The notes beneath the pieces are model-generated. The model searched no databases. It worked only from the letters and a program-made list of their open reading frames with translations, and was not told the DNA's origin. Both the position numbers and the translations under genes were made by a program. DNA of 64,000 nt from Amaranthus tricolor (lineage: Eukaryota; Streptophyta; Magnoliopsida; Caryophyllales; Amaranthaceae). The first letter of the stretch is position 1, and every line of letters starts with the position of its first letter. The DNA is taken from assembly GCF_026212465.1 (NCBI RefSeq), contig NC_080053.1, forward strand, positions 12,113,640-12,177,639. Direction: 5' to 3'. Positions 23,301 through 35,800 of this stretch are shown here, piece by piece.

Positions 23301-24595
23301 CTAGGACTTACCAAAAAGGTTAGGATAACGCTCTCTCATGTCGACCTCTTTTTCCCAAGTCGCCTCTTCAACCCCGTGGTTTGACCACAAAACCTTGACC
23401 AATGGAATCCTCGAATTTCTCAACTCTTTTACTCGGGTATCTAAGATCTTGATTGGTCGTTCCTCATACACCAAAGACTCTTCAATCAAAAGCGGCTCGT
23501 GAGCTAGAACATGAGACGGATCATAAACATACTTCCTCAACTGTGAAACATGGAACACATTATGAACTTTTGCTAAACTTGGAGGTAACGTCAACTCATA
23601 AGAAACTTCCCCGACTCTCCTTAGGATCTCAAAAGGTCCAATAAATTTTGGACTCAACTTTCCTCGAACTCCAAAACGCTGGACACCTCTTGTAGGTGAA
23701 ACCTTTAGGAAAACCTTGTCGCCAACCTCAAATTGCAACATCTTTCGACGATTATCAGCATAACTCTTTTGTCGGCTCTGTGCTGCTCTCATGTTCTGTT
23801 GAAGAATCTTCAGCGCATCAATGGATTCCTGAATCACATCTGGACCTTCGGGAATGGTCCTATCCATCAAATCCCAACACAGAGGTACTCGACACTTCCT
23901 TCCATAAAGAGCTTCATACGGTGCCATCCTAATACTAGATTGGAAACTGTTGTTGTAGGCGAACTCCACCATCGGTAATTTATCTTCACAAGAACCCTCA
24001 AAGTCCAACACACAACATCTCAAAAGATCCTCGAAAGTCTGAATAGTTCTCTCAGTCTGACCATCAGTCGCAGGATGAAAAGCAGTACTTAAGCACAACT
24101 TACTCCCAAAAGCTTCCTGCAACTTTTCCCAAAACCTCGATAAAAACTTCGGATCCCTATCCAAAACAATAGTCCTCGGAACACCATGAAGTCTGACAAT
24201 CTCTCGGACATAGGCATCTGCTAATTGCTTGGCCCCCCAAGTATTCTTCATTGGCACAAATCTAGCGACCTTGGTCAATCTATCAACAATGACCCAAATA
24301 ACATCATTCCCTCGCTGGGTCCTTGGCAGCCCTACCACAAAGTCCATAGAAATCGAGTCCCACTTCCAATCTGGGACAGGCAACGGTTGAAGCAACCCTG
24401 AACTCTTTTGTCTCTCGAACTTTACCCTCTGACAGACTCGGCACTTAGACACAAAATCAGAGACATCTTTCTTTAGACCTTTCCACCAAAATATCTCTCT
24501 TATCTCCTCAATCATCTTATCTCGACCTGGATGCAAATGAAATAAACTTTGATGACCTTCCTTTAGAATCTCATCCTTCAATTCAATTAAACTCG
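23301..24595 (-). pseudogene. gypsy integrase with C-terminal chromodomain-like region, 5'-truncated
   Basis: The open frame of 426 codons from the methionine at 24581 contains several integrase landmarks. These are the zinc-binding segment ('HLHPGRDKM', then 'CRVCQRVK'), the core with 'SMDFVVGLPRT' (first Asp), 'VLDRDPKFLSRF' (second Asp) and 'TAFHPATDGQTERTIQTFED' (catalytic Glu), the 'GPFEILRRVG' GPY/F-type module, and a C-terminus with 'ATWEKEVDMRERYP' like chromovirus tails. The domain itself is uninterrupted, but reverse transcriptase and everything upstream are gone, so the element cannot transpose by itself. Confidence 0.88.
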
Positions 24596-26573
24596 TTAGT
24601 CGTTATTACTAAATTAGCTTTTTTTTATTAAATATAAATATTTTTAAAAAATATGGATATTTGACAATTTAATTTTGAGTTTTTTTTGTGTTATTTACGG
24701 TATTCTAGTTTTTTTATTGAAATTTTTTTCTTAGCAAATTTTTTGGGAAGTTGCTATTTATTTTTTACCTTGTTAAGTTTAACAAAATTTTACTGTTTTA
24801 TTTGAATCAATTAATCAATGTAATAAAAGTGTAATAAAATATAATGTCATGTAATTGAATGAAATCAACTTTATCTTATTTAGTTCAATAAGTACAACAA
24901 TTAACTAATTTGTTTATTTCATATGGCAAATCTTTGTATTTTCCAATCTTTTAATTAATCGTATGATTAAAAAGAAATTTTAGAGGTGTTTGACAAACTT
25001 TTGAATTCTGATAGATATTTGATTTAACCGGTTGATTTTGAACAAACTTTTAAGAGTAGCTTATTAAAAATAATTGATTTATAGCTATAATATGTTTGGA
25101 AAATTTCATGTGCTAACTCTGAATTTTCGGCTTTTTCACGTGGTAGACAAACATTTTTTAATCTATATAGTGACTTTTACCTTTCAATGTTTCCACGTGG
25201 TAGACTAAAGAAGAGTTTTTTTTTTGTTAACTTTATACTATTTTTACCCAATATGATGACATTTTTTTTCAAAAAAACAAACATCGTAATCACCCTAAAT
25301 GACCACATATTTTGAAATTCAGTCAAAATAAGTACTTAATTTAACTAAAAATTAAATATTTTGTCTACCACATAAAAAAATTGGAAGCTCAACATCATCA
25401 CGCGAATTTTAAAAAATATTTGTGAAATAGCAAAATATACGGCGTCACTACATGAAATTTCCGAATGTATTTAAACCAAATAATTTTTTTTTTAAGATAA
25501 TAATTTATTAAATAAAAACGACTTGGCTATAAAACTGCATAAAGCTATTTTATTTTTGCCAAAGTAAACAAAAAATTACCAATGGACTATTTTACCGAAC
25601 ACGTTGAAAAAGTTGCACAAAAATAATGAGTAGACACAGCGAGATAAGTAAAGGACAATGGTAGTTATGAGTTGGCCAAATTATGTGTGAGGACGAAGCA
25701 ACACAACTATCAAACATATATACTCTATGCTCAATTTTCAACGAATTTACCGGCCGGGACTGGAGTTTACTACTATCACAACACGTGCGGCTACACCCAT
25801 GTTTTTACAATTACACCGTAATAAAATACACCCACGTGCCAAAACGTTTGGAAGCGTTGTTATCGCGATAGAAGGGGCGGGAATAAAAATTGACAAATTT
25901 TATAAAGACTCTATCCAATTTTTAAAATTATGATATTTTTTTAACAACTTTGCATTTTTAAGTATTTAACATATACTAGGTAATTTAATGTTAAGACCTC
26001 TAATTTTTCGAGACCCTGTGCGGTTAAACATATTGAACATACTCAGAACCTCCATAAAGGATAGCAAAATAGACAAATAGATACGGTATTCACTTTATAT
26101 ACTTGTCATGATATCCACCTAAAATTTTCATATCAACCTAAATTTTTCATATTCACTCATGGCCAACTATTTAAACTCATCCTTGCCCAGTATGGTCAAT
26201 TGGGTATATATGCCTGTTTATACTCGCTTCACATTTACTTCAAGTTCACGTTATATATCCCATATAAAACTTTATGAATATAAATACATATATATAATGC
26301 AGATGACTATAGGTGAAGTGGGTGAGTACGGGGCAAGACAGGTAGATATAGATGTATATAACGTTATACTCACGATAAGCTATAATAGCCTAACGGATAA
26401 GACTTTTCATATTTATATAATCACCCACTAATCACCATATTCATTCACATATCCGCCTCGATTGCGAAGCAAACCCGTATAAGTTTAGCCATCCTCGGTT
26501 GCTACAACTATTTAACGTTAAGATTAGTTGGATAAAAACTTTTTTTACAATTGTTTAGAATCCGAAAATCCTA
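24596..26573. other. intergenic sequence upstream of SAD2
   Basis: Very AT-rich sequence without a supported gene. Four CACGTG hexamers stand out at 25137-25142, 25194-25199, 25782-25787 and 25833-25838. The first two sit in a repeated CACGTGGTAGAC context about 57 bp apart. A degenerate patch with scattered CCACC/GGGTG motifs at about 26090-26460 may be an old DNA-transposon remnant. Confidence 0.45.
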
Positions 26574-26841
26574 AAACCCTAATCATTTATATACCACCGT
26601 CCACCGCTTTCTCTAACCCTCTTTCTTTCTCCGCAACCTTTCTTTCTCAAATTACTTTTGTCTTCCGCCATTAATTTCCACCTTTTCTTTGGTTGAAGCT
26701 CTAGGTTTATAATTGTATTTTGTATACTTTTTTTGTTCTTTTCTTTTTATAATTATTTTAATTTTTTTGTCAGTGTTGATGAATTAGTACTGTACTATTG
26801 CTTTTGATCAAATTTTGGTGGTATTTTTTGGGGACGGAATC
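26574..26841 (+). promoter_or_regulatory. putative core promoter and 5' UTR of SAD2
   Basis: A telo-box (AAACCCTAA at 26574-26582) is followed within ten bases by a TATATACC run and then a long pyrimidine-rich CTTTCTTTCTCC stretch. This arrangement is common at the start of plant housekeeping genes. The first coding ATG is at 26842. No transcript evidence is available. Confidence 0.45.
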
Positions 26842-29800
26842 ATGGATCTTCCTAGTTTGGTTGTTATTCTTCGTGCTGCACTTAGTCCTAATCCTGATGA
26901 ACGCAAAGCTGCTGAAGATAGCCTCAATCAGGTGAATTTTATGAATTTTTTTCTTGTTACTATATGCTATATTTGTTTTTTTTTTCAATCAATTTGATCA
27001 ACAGGTTTGTCCAGTTGCGCTGTTGGTTGATCCAATACTTGGTTTTATTAATTTCAATAGTTTGATACTTTGTAATTTTTTTTTTTTTTTGCTTATATTC
27101 GTATTAGTTTGATTAATGCTGTTTGCTACTAAGCTATAGTAATTGGAAACAAAAAAAACAAAATTCAACTAGGTTGATTATTTATTTATTTATTTTTATC
27201 AAATGGCAGTTTCAGTATACGCTCCAGCATACTGTCAGGATATTACATATTATAGTTGATGGGAATTGCGATATGGCCGTGCGGCAGGTTGCTAGTATTC
27301 ATTTCAAGAACTTCATTGGCAAGAATTGGTCACCTCATGACCCCGGTTTGTGTTTCTATGCTTGTGCTGATTGACCTGCTCCCATAACACAGTTTTGACA
27401 ATGTATGCAAATGCTTTGATTTTAGACGAGCAATCTAAGATCTCTCCGGCTGACAAAGAAATGGTGAGGGAGAACATACTTGGGTTTGTAACTCAAGTTC
27501 CACCACTTTTGAGGTGCGATGCTTGCTGAAGCATTTTCTCACTGAAGGATCATTATTGAATCTCTATATATTTAGTAGCCTAAGTTAGATTCTTATGATG
27601 CTGTTATGGTTGCCTTTTGTAGGGTGCAGCTGGGTGAGTGCTTGAAAACAATTATCCACGCTGACTACCCTGAGCAGTGGCCTGGCCTTCTCCTCTGGGT
27701 GAAGCATAATTTACAAGATCAACAGGTTTTTGGTGCTCTCTTCGTTTTGCGAATTCTCGCTAGAAAGTTTGAGTACGTACTTAATTCTTTTGACTCGTGT
27801 AGATGTTGTAGTGACCCGCAAGTTGGTTGTTTATGGTAATCGTCATTATTTCTTCATGTGTAATTCTTCATAAAAGCTGTCCTATGATTGTTGTTTCTCT
27901 CTGTTTTTCTTAATTATTATTGTTAATAGTCTCAATGTGAAGCTTGCTAAATGTGATTGCTCGGTATGGTTCAATGTAATGACATTTCTCTGGTGGTGGG
28001 GAGGGGGTGTGGAGAAGTTGTTATGATGATACTTTGATTTGCTGTCGTCCATCGATAATTCCTGAATTCTGATATATTGACATAAGGAATCTAGATCCAA
28101 GAGAATGAACATAAAGAAATTGTGTACTAGAGAGAGTAGTTTTTAGGAAGCAAATCTCTTTTCCCTATACTCTGTGCTAGAGTTTTGTCAAAATATGGTG
28201 CAACTTGAAGTTGTTTACCTTGAAAACTTTTCCATTTATTGACTTTTGACATATGGAGTGGCTTTTTTGACATTCAATACCCTTGATTTTGTAATACCTA
28301 TTATTTGTTTGTAAGCTTTTAGTGATTTGAATAATGACATGAATCAGATGCTGAAGCATTTTGAAATTTTCCAAGTTGGACACTGCGTGTTATTAAAATT
28401 CGGCTGTTATTATGTCATGGTCACTTTGTTACATATCTCGATCTTGAATATTATTCTTTTGCATGTGATTTAAGTCACATTGAGACATTAATTATTAATT
28501 GATTCGATTAAAATCCTTTAGTAAATAGACATATTATAAACTTTACTTTAAAAATTGCTTTGACAACTTTTAGATATGATGAATTTATTACATTGCCACT
28601 AGGCTTACTAAGCATGGCCAGGATATGGGGGTTGGCAAATTTACCCTTTTGATAACAAAGAGACTGTGTGTTGATACTTGATTGCTTCACACATAAAAAG
28701 CGCACGTTTTTTGATGAACCATATTAGTTGGAATGTTCCATTGAACTACAGAGCTGTGAATCTTGGTCTGCAGCAACAGAAATAGACAATGTAATACCTT
28801 GATAATGACCTATATAAATAAGTGTTATTGAATATTTATTTGCACCCTGAATCAAGACTTCTGTTTTTACACTAAAAAATATGTGAAGATGAAATTAAAT
28901 TCTAGGAATAAGTTATATGAGTAACGTTTTATTTTGATTGTTTTCTTGGTTTTAAAATCAGTTGTGCTTTTTATGTTTTTGATTTTTCATGTTGATTAAT
29001 CATTAGTTTACCAATTGTTCTGGCCACTTATGCAGTATTTCTGATTTGAGCTATGCTATCTTCAGAAGAAACATTATTTTTTTGTCTATGACTATAGGGT
29101 ATGTAATTTGAATTGTAGGCTCCCCACATTGCCCGTGGCAATCATCACTCTGAATTGTCTACGCATGTTTATTTATCGGTTTAAGGTCCCTAAATTTTCA
29201 TATCAGTTTAGATGGAAAATTATTGATCGACAACTTTTCAATCTGTATGTATCCTTGTAGCAGAAAAACTTATTTATAAATGGGAGGAAGTATAGTTTAC
29301 TGCTTCTCTTGCCAAGGTGATGACAATGATAAAGATTGCTCTGATACGCTTATTTGCCTGAATTGAGATTCGTAATTTTGGGGCAAGCCTGTGTAAGCCT
29401 CATGGTTTATTTGGTAACCAAAATTTTATGACTTTGTGTTAACTGGGGCACATGACTAGAGAACCAGGATGATTCAAATGTTCATCTAATATTAGTCCTT
29501 TTTCGTGTTATATATTTTTTCTTTGTAATAGCTGGTCATATAGATTTGTTTTGATAAGGTTATGGTAGAAATAGTTGGTAACAAATATACAGTGTAGGCT
29601 GTGTGTGCATGTGACTTCATTTCTCAGTGCATTAGCAGATTCTTTATGATCTTCACCTTCAGCTCTATTAAATTTCTTAGTGTTGGTGTTGCAACAAAAG
29701 TGTTTTTTGAATTTCCTATTACATATTTGTGAATTTGAGATCCAAGCAAATTAGACTCAACCTGTTTTTCTTTTATCTGTTCAATGGAGCAGTAGCAAGT

Positions 29801-32800
29801 GAGTACTCCCTTTTATCCCTGCTCTGATAAATATTTTTTGTGCAGGTTCAAGTCAGATGAAGAGAGGACACCTGTTTATTTAATTGTCGAGGAGACATTT
29901 CCTCATCTGCTCAATATTTTCAACAAGCTTGTCCAAATCCCCAATCCTTTAGTGGAAGTGGCAGAACTGATAAAGCTAATTTGTAAAATATTTTGGTCAT
30001 CAATCTATGTATGTTTGTGCACTAAGAAAAGCTAAATGCGAGTTTTAATTATCGGCTACCATTAATCTCTTGTTTTTGTTGGATAGTATCTTGTTGTTTC
30101 TTTCTTGTTGAGGTGGATCGCATGTTGAATGGGGCCACCATTATTTTTAAAACTCACAATAGTTCAAAGTTTTAATGTTCTTTTTCAGTTGGAGATACCC
30201 AAACAACTATTTGAACCCAACTTGTTCAATGCTTGGATGGTCCTTTTCCTAAACGTTTTAGAGAGGCCTGTTCCATTAGAAGGCCAGCCTGTCGATCCAG
30301 AACAAAGGAAATCATGGGGTTGGTGGAAAGTAAAAAAGTGGACTGTTCATATCCTAAATCGGTTGTATACAAGGTAGTTTATATGTTTTAAAACTTGTAT
30401 TTTCCTAGTTTCGGAATTATTTGACATCTTTGATATCCATAGATTGAGAAAACATTGTAGTTGAATGTAGATCGATAATCTATTTGGTAATTTGTTGCGT
30501 TTTGAAAAATTTCTGCAGATTTGGAGATATGAGGCTTAAAAATCCAGAGAATAAAGATTTTGCGCAGATGTTTCAGAAGCATTATGCAGGAAAGATATTG
30601 GAGTGTCATTTAAATTTGTTAAATGTGATCCGTGCTGGCGGCTATTTACCTGACAGAGTTATCAACCTTATTCTGCAATATCTAAGCAATAGGTGTGTAG
30701 TCCTATTGATTTTTTTGGACTTTTTCTGTTAGAAGTTTATATAGAAACTTGACATAGATCTCATTATCTTTCTTTGATATAAACTTTTCATTGTTTATTT
30801 TATAATATAATATAATATTGGCATTCATCCAAGCAGAGAATCTGCTCCATAGTACTTGCTTGCGGTCCAAAAATGTAGCTCATGTATTTTTAACTTAGCG
30901 CCCTTTATAATTTATACTGCCTTTTATTCAGATCTAATGTCTCATTTGTTTTTTTGGCACTATTCACTCATCACTTTTAGTTTTTATTTTATCTTCAATT
31001 TATAAGTTAAGACATAGTCAAGTGGGATTTTCTATGATTCGTCTCAATGTAAATTTTATTAATATCAACTTTTTGTAACTTTTAACTACGCACGATTAGA
31101 GATATTTAGAATTGAAATAGTGCATCGACAAGTGTGCAAAATCAAATGGGACATTAAATTATAATAGGGGGGGGGGGTAATATATAATGTAATAGGTGAT
31201 TAAATATCACAAAATCAAGTGAAGTTCATTGTTAAATAATTAGAAGTTAAACCTAAGTTTTGAGGTTAAATGTTCATGTACACTATGAATTTAATAATGT
31301 TTTTTAACCACATAATTTCTAAGGGTTCTTGTCTTCCAAGACACTGATGCAACACTTCTTGTCTTCCAAGGCACTCATGCAACCTTTATTGTCAACTTCA
31401 CAGCCTCCAAACGTTCAAGGCCCAAGCTATTGATTTTTCTCAATTAAAAACGAAGACTTCGAATTTGACTTGTTTTTATATGATTATTATGCTAGCGTAT
31501 TGATCATTTGACTATATTTATTTTCCTAATGTATTAGCTATTTGGGGCCTTGTAATTCATAATCGTTCCTATACATACCCACTGGTGATGCAAAAGCTCT
31601 AATTGCCTCTACCATTCTAGTGAATGTGCCCTTATTTGAATTGGATTATTTATATTTGGTCTACGACAAAGCGTTCCTTAAAAAGTTCATATTTCGAGGT
31701 TCTTTTTGAGGCTTTTTGAGAGGGGTGAGGAGGAGGATGCACCGAGTGCTTGTTCCATTTATTTCTTATATTTATTTAAGTAAAATTTAACGTAATCATG
31801 ATTAGGCACAAGTCAATCATGCTGAAATACTCTTTTGATGAATCATATTAATCTTGACTGTGGGCCTCTCTTCTAATTAATTTAGATTTCTTGTTTTCTT
31901 TTTGACTTAATATTCATCATATGGATGCGATAGGTAAAATTGGAAGCTGCACTTGCATTTGTACAATTATGTTTAATATTAGGACGTGCCATTTTGCTAT
32001 GTCGAAGTGCTTGTCTAGTATTTACATTTTCAATGTGAGTCTAATTATTTACTTCTATGTTGTTCTATTTGACAGTGTCTCAAAGTCTAGTATGTACCAG
32101 TTGTTGCAACCACGACTTGACGTTCTTCTTTTTGAAGTAATTTTCCCCCTCATGTGTTTCAACGACAATGATCAAAGACTTTGGGATGAGGACCCTCATG
32201 AGTATGTTAGGAAAGGTTATGGTGAGTTATATCCACTTTTGGCTGGTCCCCATGGCTCACTTTTGTTTATTAGTGGATATGACACAGATGGTATGTACCT
32301 TTTGTTGTTTATCAGATATTATTGAGGATCTATACAGTCCAAGGACTGCTGCAATGGACTTTGTGAGTGAGCTAGTCAGAAAACGTGGAAAGGAAAACCT
32401 GCAAAAGTTCCTTGAGTTTGTTGTTGAGATTCTCAAGAGGTATTTTGACCCTTTATTCATTGTTTGTTCTTGGATTTGACAGTTATATCACAATTGCTCT
32501 AATGATTCTTGCCACTGCCAGGTATGATGCAACTCCAGTGGAACACAAACCTTATCGGCAGAAAGATGGAGCCCTTCTGGCTATAGGTGCACTTTGTGAT
32601 AAATTGAAACAAACTGCACCATACAAATCTGAATTGGAACGCATGTTAGTGCAACATGTTTTTTCCGAGTTCAACAGTCCTGCTGGTCACCTAAGAGCTA
32701 AGGTTTGTTGATTTGTTGTTCCCTGCTACTTAGAATTATAGATGATCTTTAAAATGGTTCATGCTGCAGTGCTAGAGGGATGATGCAAGATGCAAAACTG

Positions 32801-35800
32801 AATTTCTGTGGCAGATCACTCACTATCTAGGCTATAAAGTTTTGCACTGCTGGCTTTTAATGTGAAGGGATAATACATTTTTTGTTTGTACATTTCACTT
32901 GTATTTGAGTTTTAACTTCCCAATTTTCAAGTAGACTTTTATGTTATTCTTTGACTTTGTTTATTATTATCTACTGACAAGCAATTCATTTATGTTCATA
33001 TATAGTAGCCTAGCTGGTCTTTGCAGATTTAAAATATGACATGGGTGATATGCATTCTGTAAAAATATTCTCCGTATTGCTCTAGTGTATACAATTTTTG
33101 TTTTATTTGATATAAATAAGTAAATCTCCCCTTTGAGTCTCTGCAACAGTAATTTTATTAGAGACAAGTTTCCACATGCACATATTTCTGTGTCTTACGT
33201 TTTGCCTTTTTCGCTATTTTCAACTCTGGTCAAGTTATATGATCTCTAAATTTTTTTTTCATTGATTGTTTCTAAACTTATATTCTATAATCATTGTGTT
33301 TTTTCTTGTAATGCCAGGCGGCTTGGGTTGCTGGCCAATATGCCCACATTAACTTTTCTGACCAGAACAATTTCCGTAAAGCACTTCACAGTGTGGTGGC
33401 TGGTCTGCGTGATCCAGAGCTTCCTGTCCGAGTTGATTCAGTCTTTGCACTACGTTCATTTGTTGAAGCTTGCAAAGGTTTTTGTTGCTTGGTTGCTAGA
33501 GTCCCTTATTTTTATTTTCTATATTCACATATGTTCACTTGAATGGGCCATATGGAAGAATGAATTCATTAAATTTCACTCTTGTATGCAGATTTGGGGG
33601 AGATACGGCCCATTCTACCGCAATTACTTGATGGTAGATAAATATAAATACATGATTCATTTTGTGTTGTACTTTAAAGCAATTTTTCTCATCGGCTTCT
33701 ATCTTTCTAGAATTTTTCAAACTCATGAACGAAGTAGAAAATGAAGACCTTGTGTTCACTCTGGAAACGATTGTTGACAAGTTTGGGGAAGAGATGGCAC
33801 CATACGCTTTTGGATTATGCCAGAATTTGGTAGTGCTCTTTGTAATTTGTTTTGACTAATTATGTATCATTTGTTTGTGTTTCTGAACACTCCACCTTGT
33901 CTTGTCAGGCTGCTGCATTCTGGAAATGTATGAGTACCGCTGAAGCTGATGAAGAGGGTGATGATCCAGGTGGTGCATTGGCTGCTGTTGGTTGTTTGCG
34001 TGCTATTAGCACTATTCTTGAATCTGTCAGCAGGCTCCCTCACCTCTTTTCTCAAATTGAGCCTACCCTTTTGCCTATCATGCGGAGAATGTTAACTACA
34101 GATGGTCAAGGTATGGATTTTGTCCAGCAAAATTATTTGTCATGAGTTTCTTATATGTTTTTAAAATTTTTGGGGTGGGATAGGCAGTGATGTTTTCTAG
34201 GATAATGCTGATAAATTTAATGATCTCCGTTGTGAATTATAAATGGAGTGATTATTATGAATGCCTATTAGTTGACTCCGTCACTGACGAGTGAAGTATT
34301 ATTTCTAAATATATCTTGATGAGTATGGATGTTTGGGGAAATATCGTCAGATCAGTTGAGAATCGATCTCGCGTTTGCAAATAGCACTATCCTATTCCTT
34401 TGTGGAAAATTTTTTAGCCTTTGAAGTGATCTGTTATCCAGTTTATGTGAGAATACCTTTTTATATTGCTCTTTGAGAGATACATATAGTTTGGCACTTA
34501 GTTGGTATTTGAGCAATTAGTTAACCATTATGTTGAAACAAGGCCGCATCACCGTGTGACAACTGTATTGTTGAGGTTTTTGAGATTACTGCAACCAAAT
34601 AATAGGCTGGGACAACCTTCTTACTGATTAGTGATAAGTGATAAGTGATAGCTAAAATAGTTAGTAGAGTGGGTTTGCTAATTATAACGGTAAGCAAATC
34701 ACTTAATGTTTCTGATTTCGGTGTTCTTTTCAGAGGTCTTTGAAGAAGTTTTGGAGATTGTGTCTTACATGACATTCTTTTCTCCAACAATTTCTCTGGA
34801 GATGTGGAGTCTTTGGCCATTGATGATGGAGGCACTGTCAGATTGGGCTATTGATTTCTTTCCAAGTAAGTGTTGTAGGTTTGTGGTTTTTCAGTTTTAT
34901 TTTTTTTTGTTTCTCCCCTTTGCGTAAGTTCATGGAGGAACGTGTCCTTTCTGTACATTTAACTTGAACTGGCCTACCACTATAAGTCTATACCAGTAAC
35001 TAATGTATACTATGTGCATGTAAATGGATAGACTCCAAGTTTGTTTCTCTCCCCCCACTACCCACCAAGAAAAGAATCTAAGCTTGAATATGGTCTACAT
35101 AATGTAGAGAGTTTGCAGGTGATTGAGAACTTTGACTATCAAATCTGTTATAGTGACCAAAATGTTTAATTACCACGTGTCTGTTATCTAGCTTGCCTTA
35201 TACTAGGCATGGCTCTGTACCTGTTATAGTTATTTGTAGTCAGCTTGGTTAAATAATTCATTAGCGGATTAAGATGCTGTTGCTGAGCTCTAGGATTGTG
35301 ATTACATGCCCGCTTATTCTACTTGGCTCCTGCAAATATCTGCTTTTAGAGAGTCAAATCATCTGTATGCTGTTTGTTTCAGTGTTTTCTGGTCGTTTTT
35401 GAAAGTTAAAAATTTCATTCTATTGGGAACTACCCAACAAAGCTAAAGAGGGCATTTTTTGTTCTAGGGGTATAAGGAAGACATACCTTCTTGAAAGGCT
35501 TCCAGTTCTGAAACCTGTGAAACTATTTTTCACATAGCATAAACGGAGGAACTTTCCTGTTCCCTAATAGCAATAGACTAGGAAGATAATGTCAACTAGG
35601 TTACTGCAGAGAAAGCTCTAAATTAAAAACCTTTCAAGTGTATTCCAGGAAGCTTTCTGGCAGGATAAATCCAACCTTGTTACAAAAAGAACATAATGCA
35701 GCGTAATTATCTAACTTTGAAATTTGGAAAACCTGATGCTCAGTGCTCTTCTTGAAGTTCAGTGATTCCTGTTGATAACCATAGTAATTATAAATTCGAC

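Larger units (their letters stand above)
20689..24595 (-). mobile_element. 5'-truncated Ty3/gypsy element (integrase, polypurine tract and long 3' LTR)
   Basis: On the minus strand, integrase (24595 to 23301) is followed by a polypurine tract (complement of about 23267-23283, AAAGGGGGAAAGAG). A single 2.6-kb LTR runs down to 20689. Gag, protease, reverse transcriptase and the 5' LTR are missing. The upper end is abrupt, just before the integrase zinc domain, so no target duplication can be expected. The C-terminal region ('YVYDPSHVL') and the large LTR resemble Tekay/Del-type chromoviruses. Confidence 0.85.

Noticed and set aside
26159..26431. 90-codon open frame upstream of SAD2
   Set aside because: No recognisable features; lies in degenerate repeat-like intergenic DNA.
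31160..31175. G homopolymer in SAD2 intron 7 as a functional G-quadruplex
   Set aside because: A single G run without the spaced tracts needed; could also be an assembly-sensitive homopolymer.
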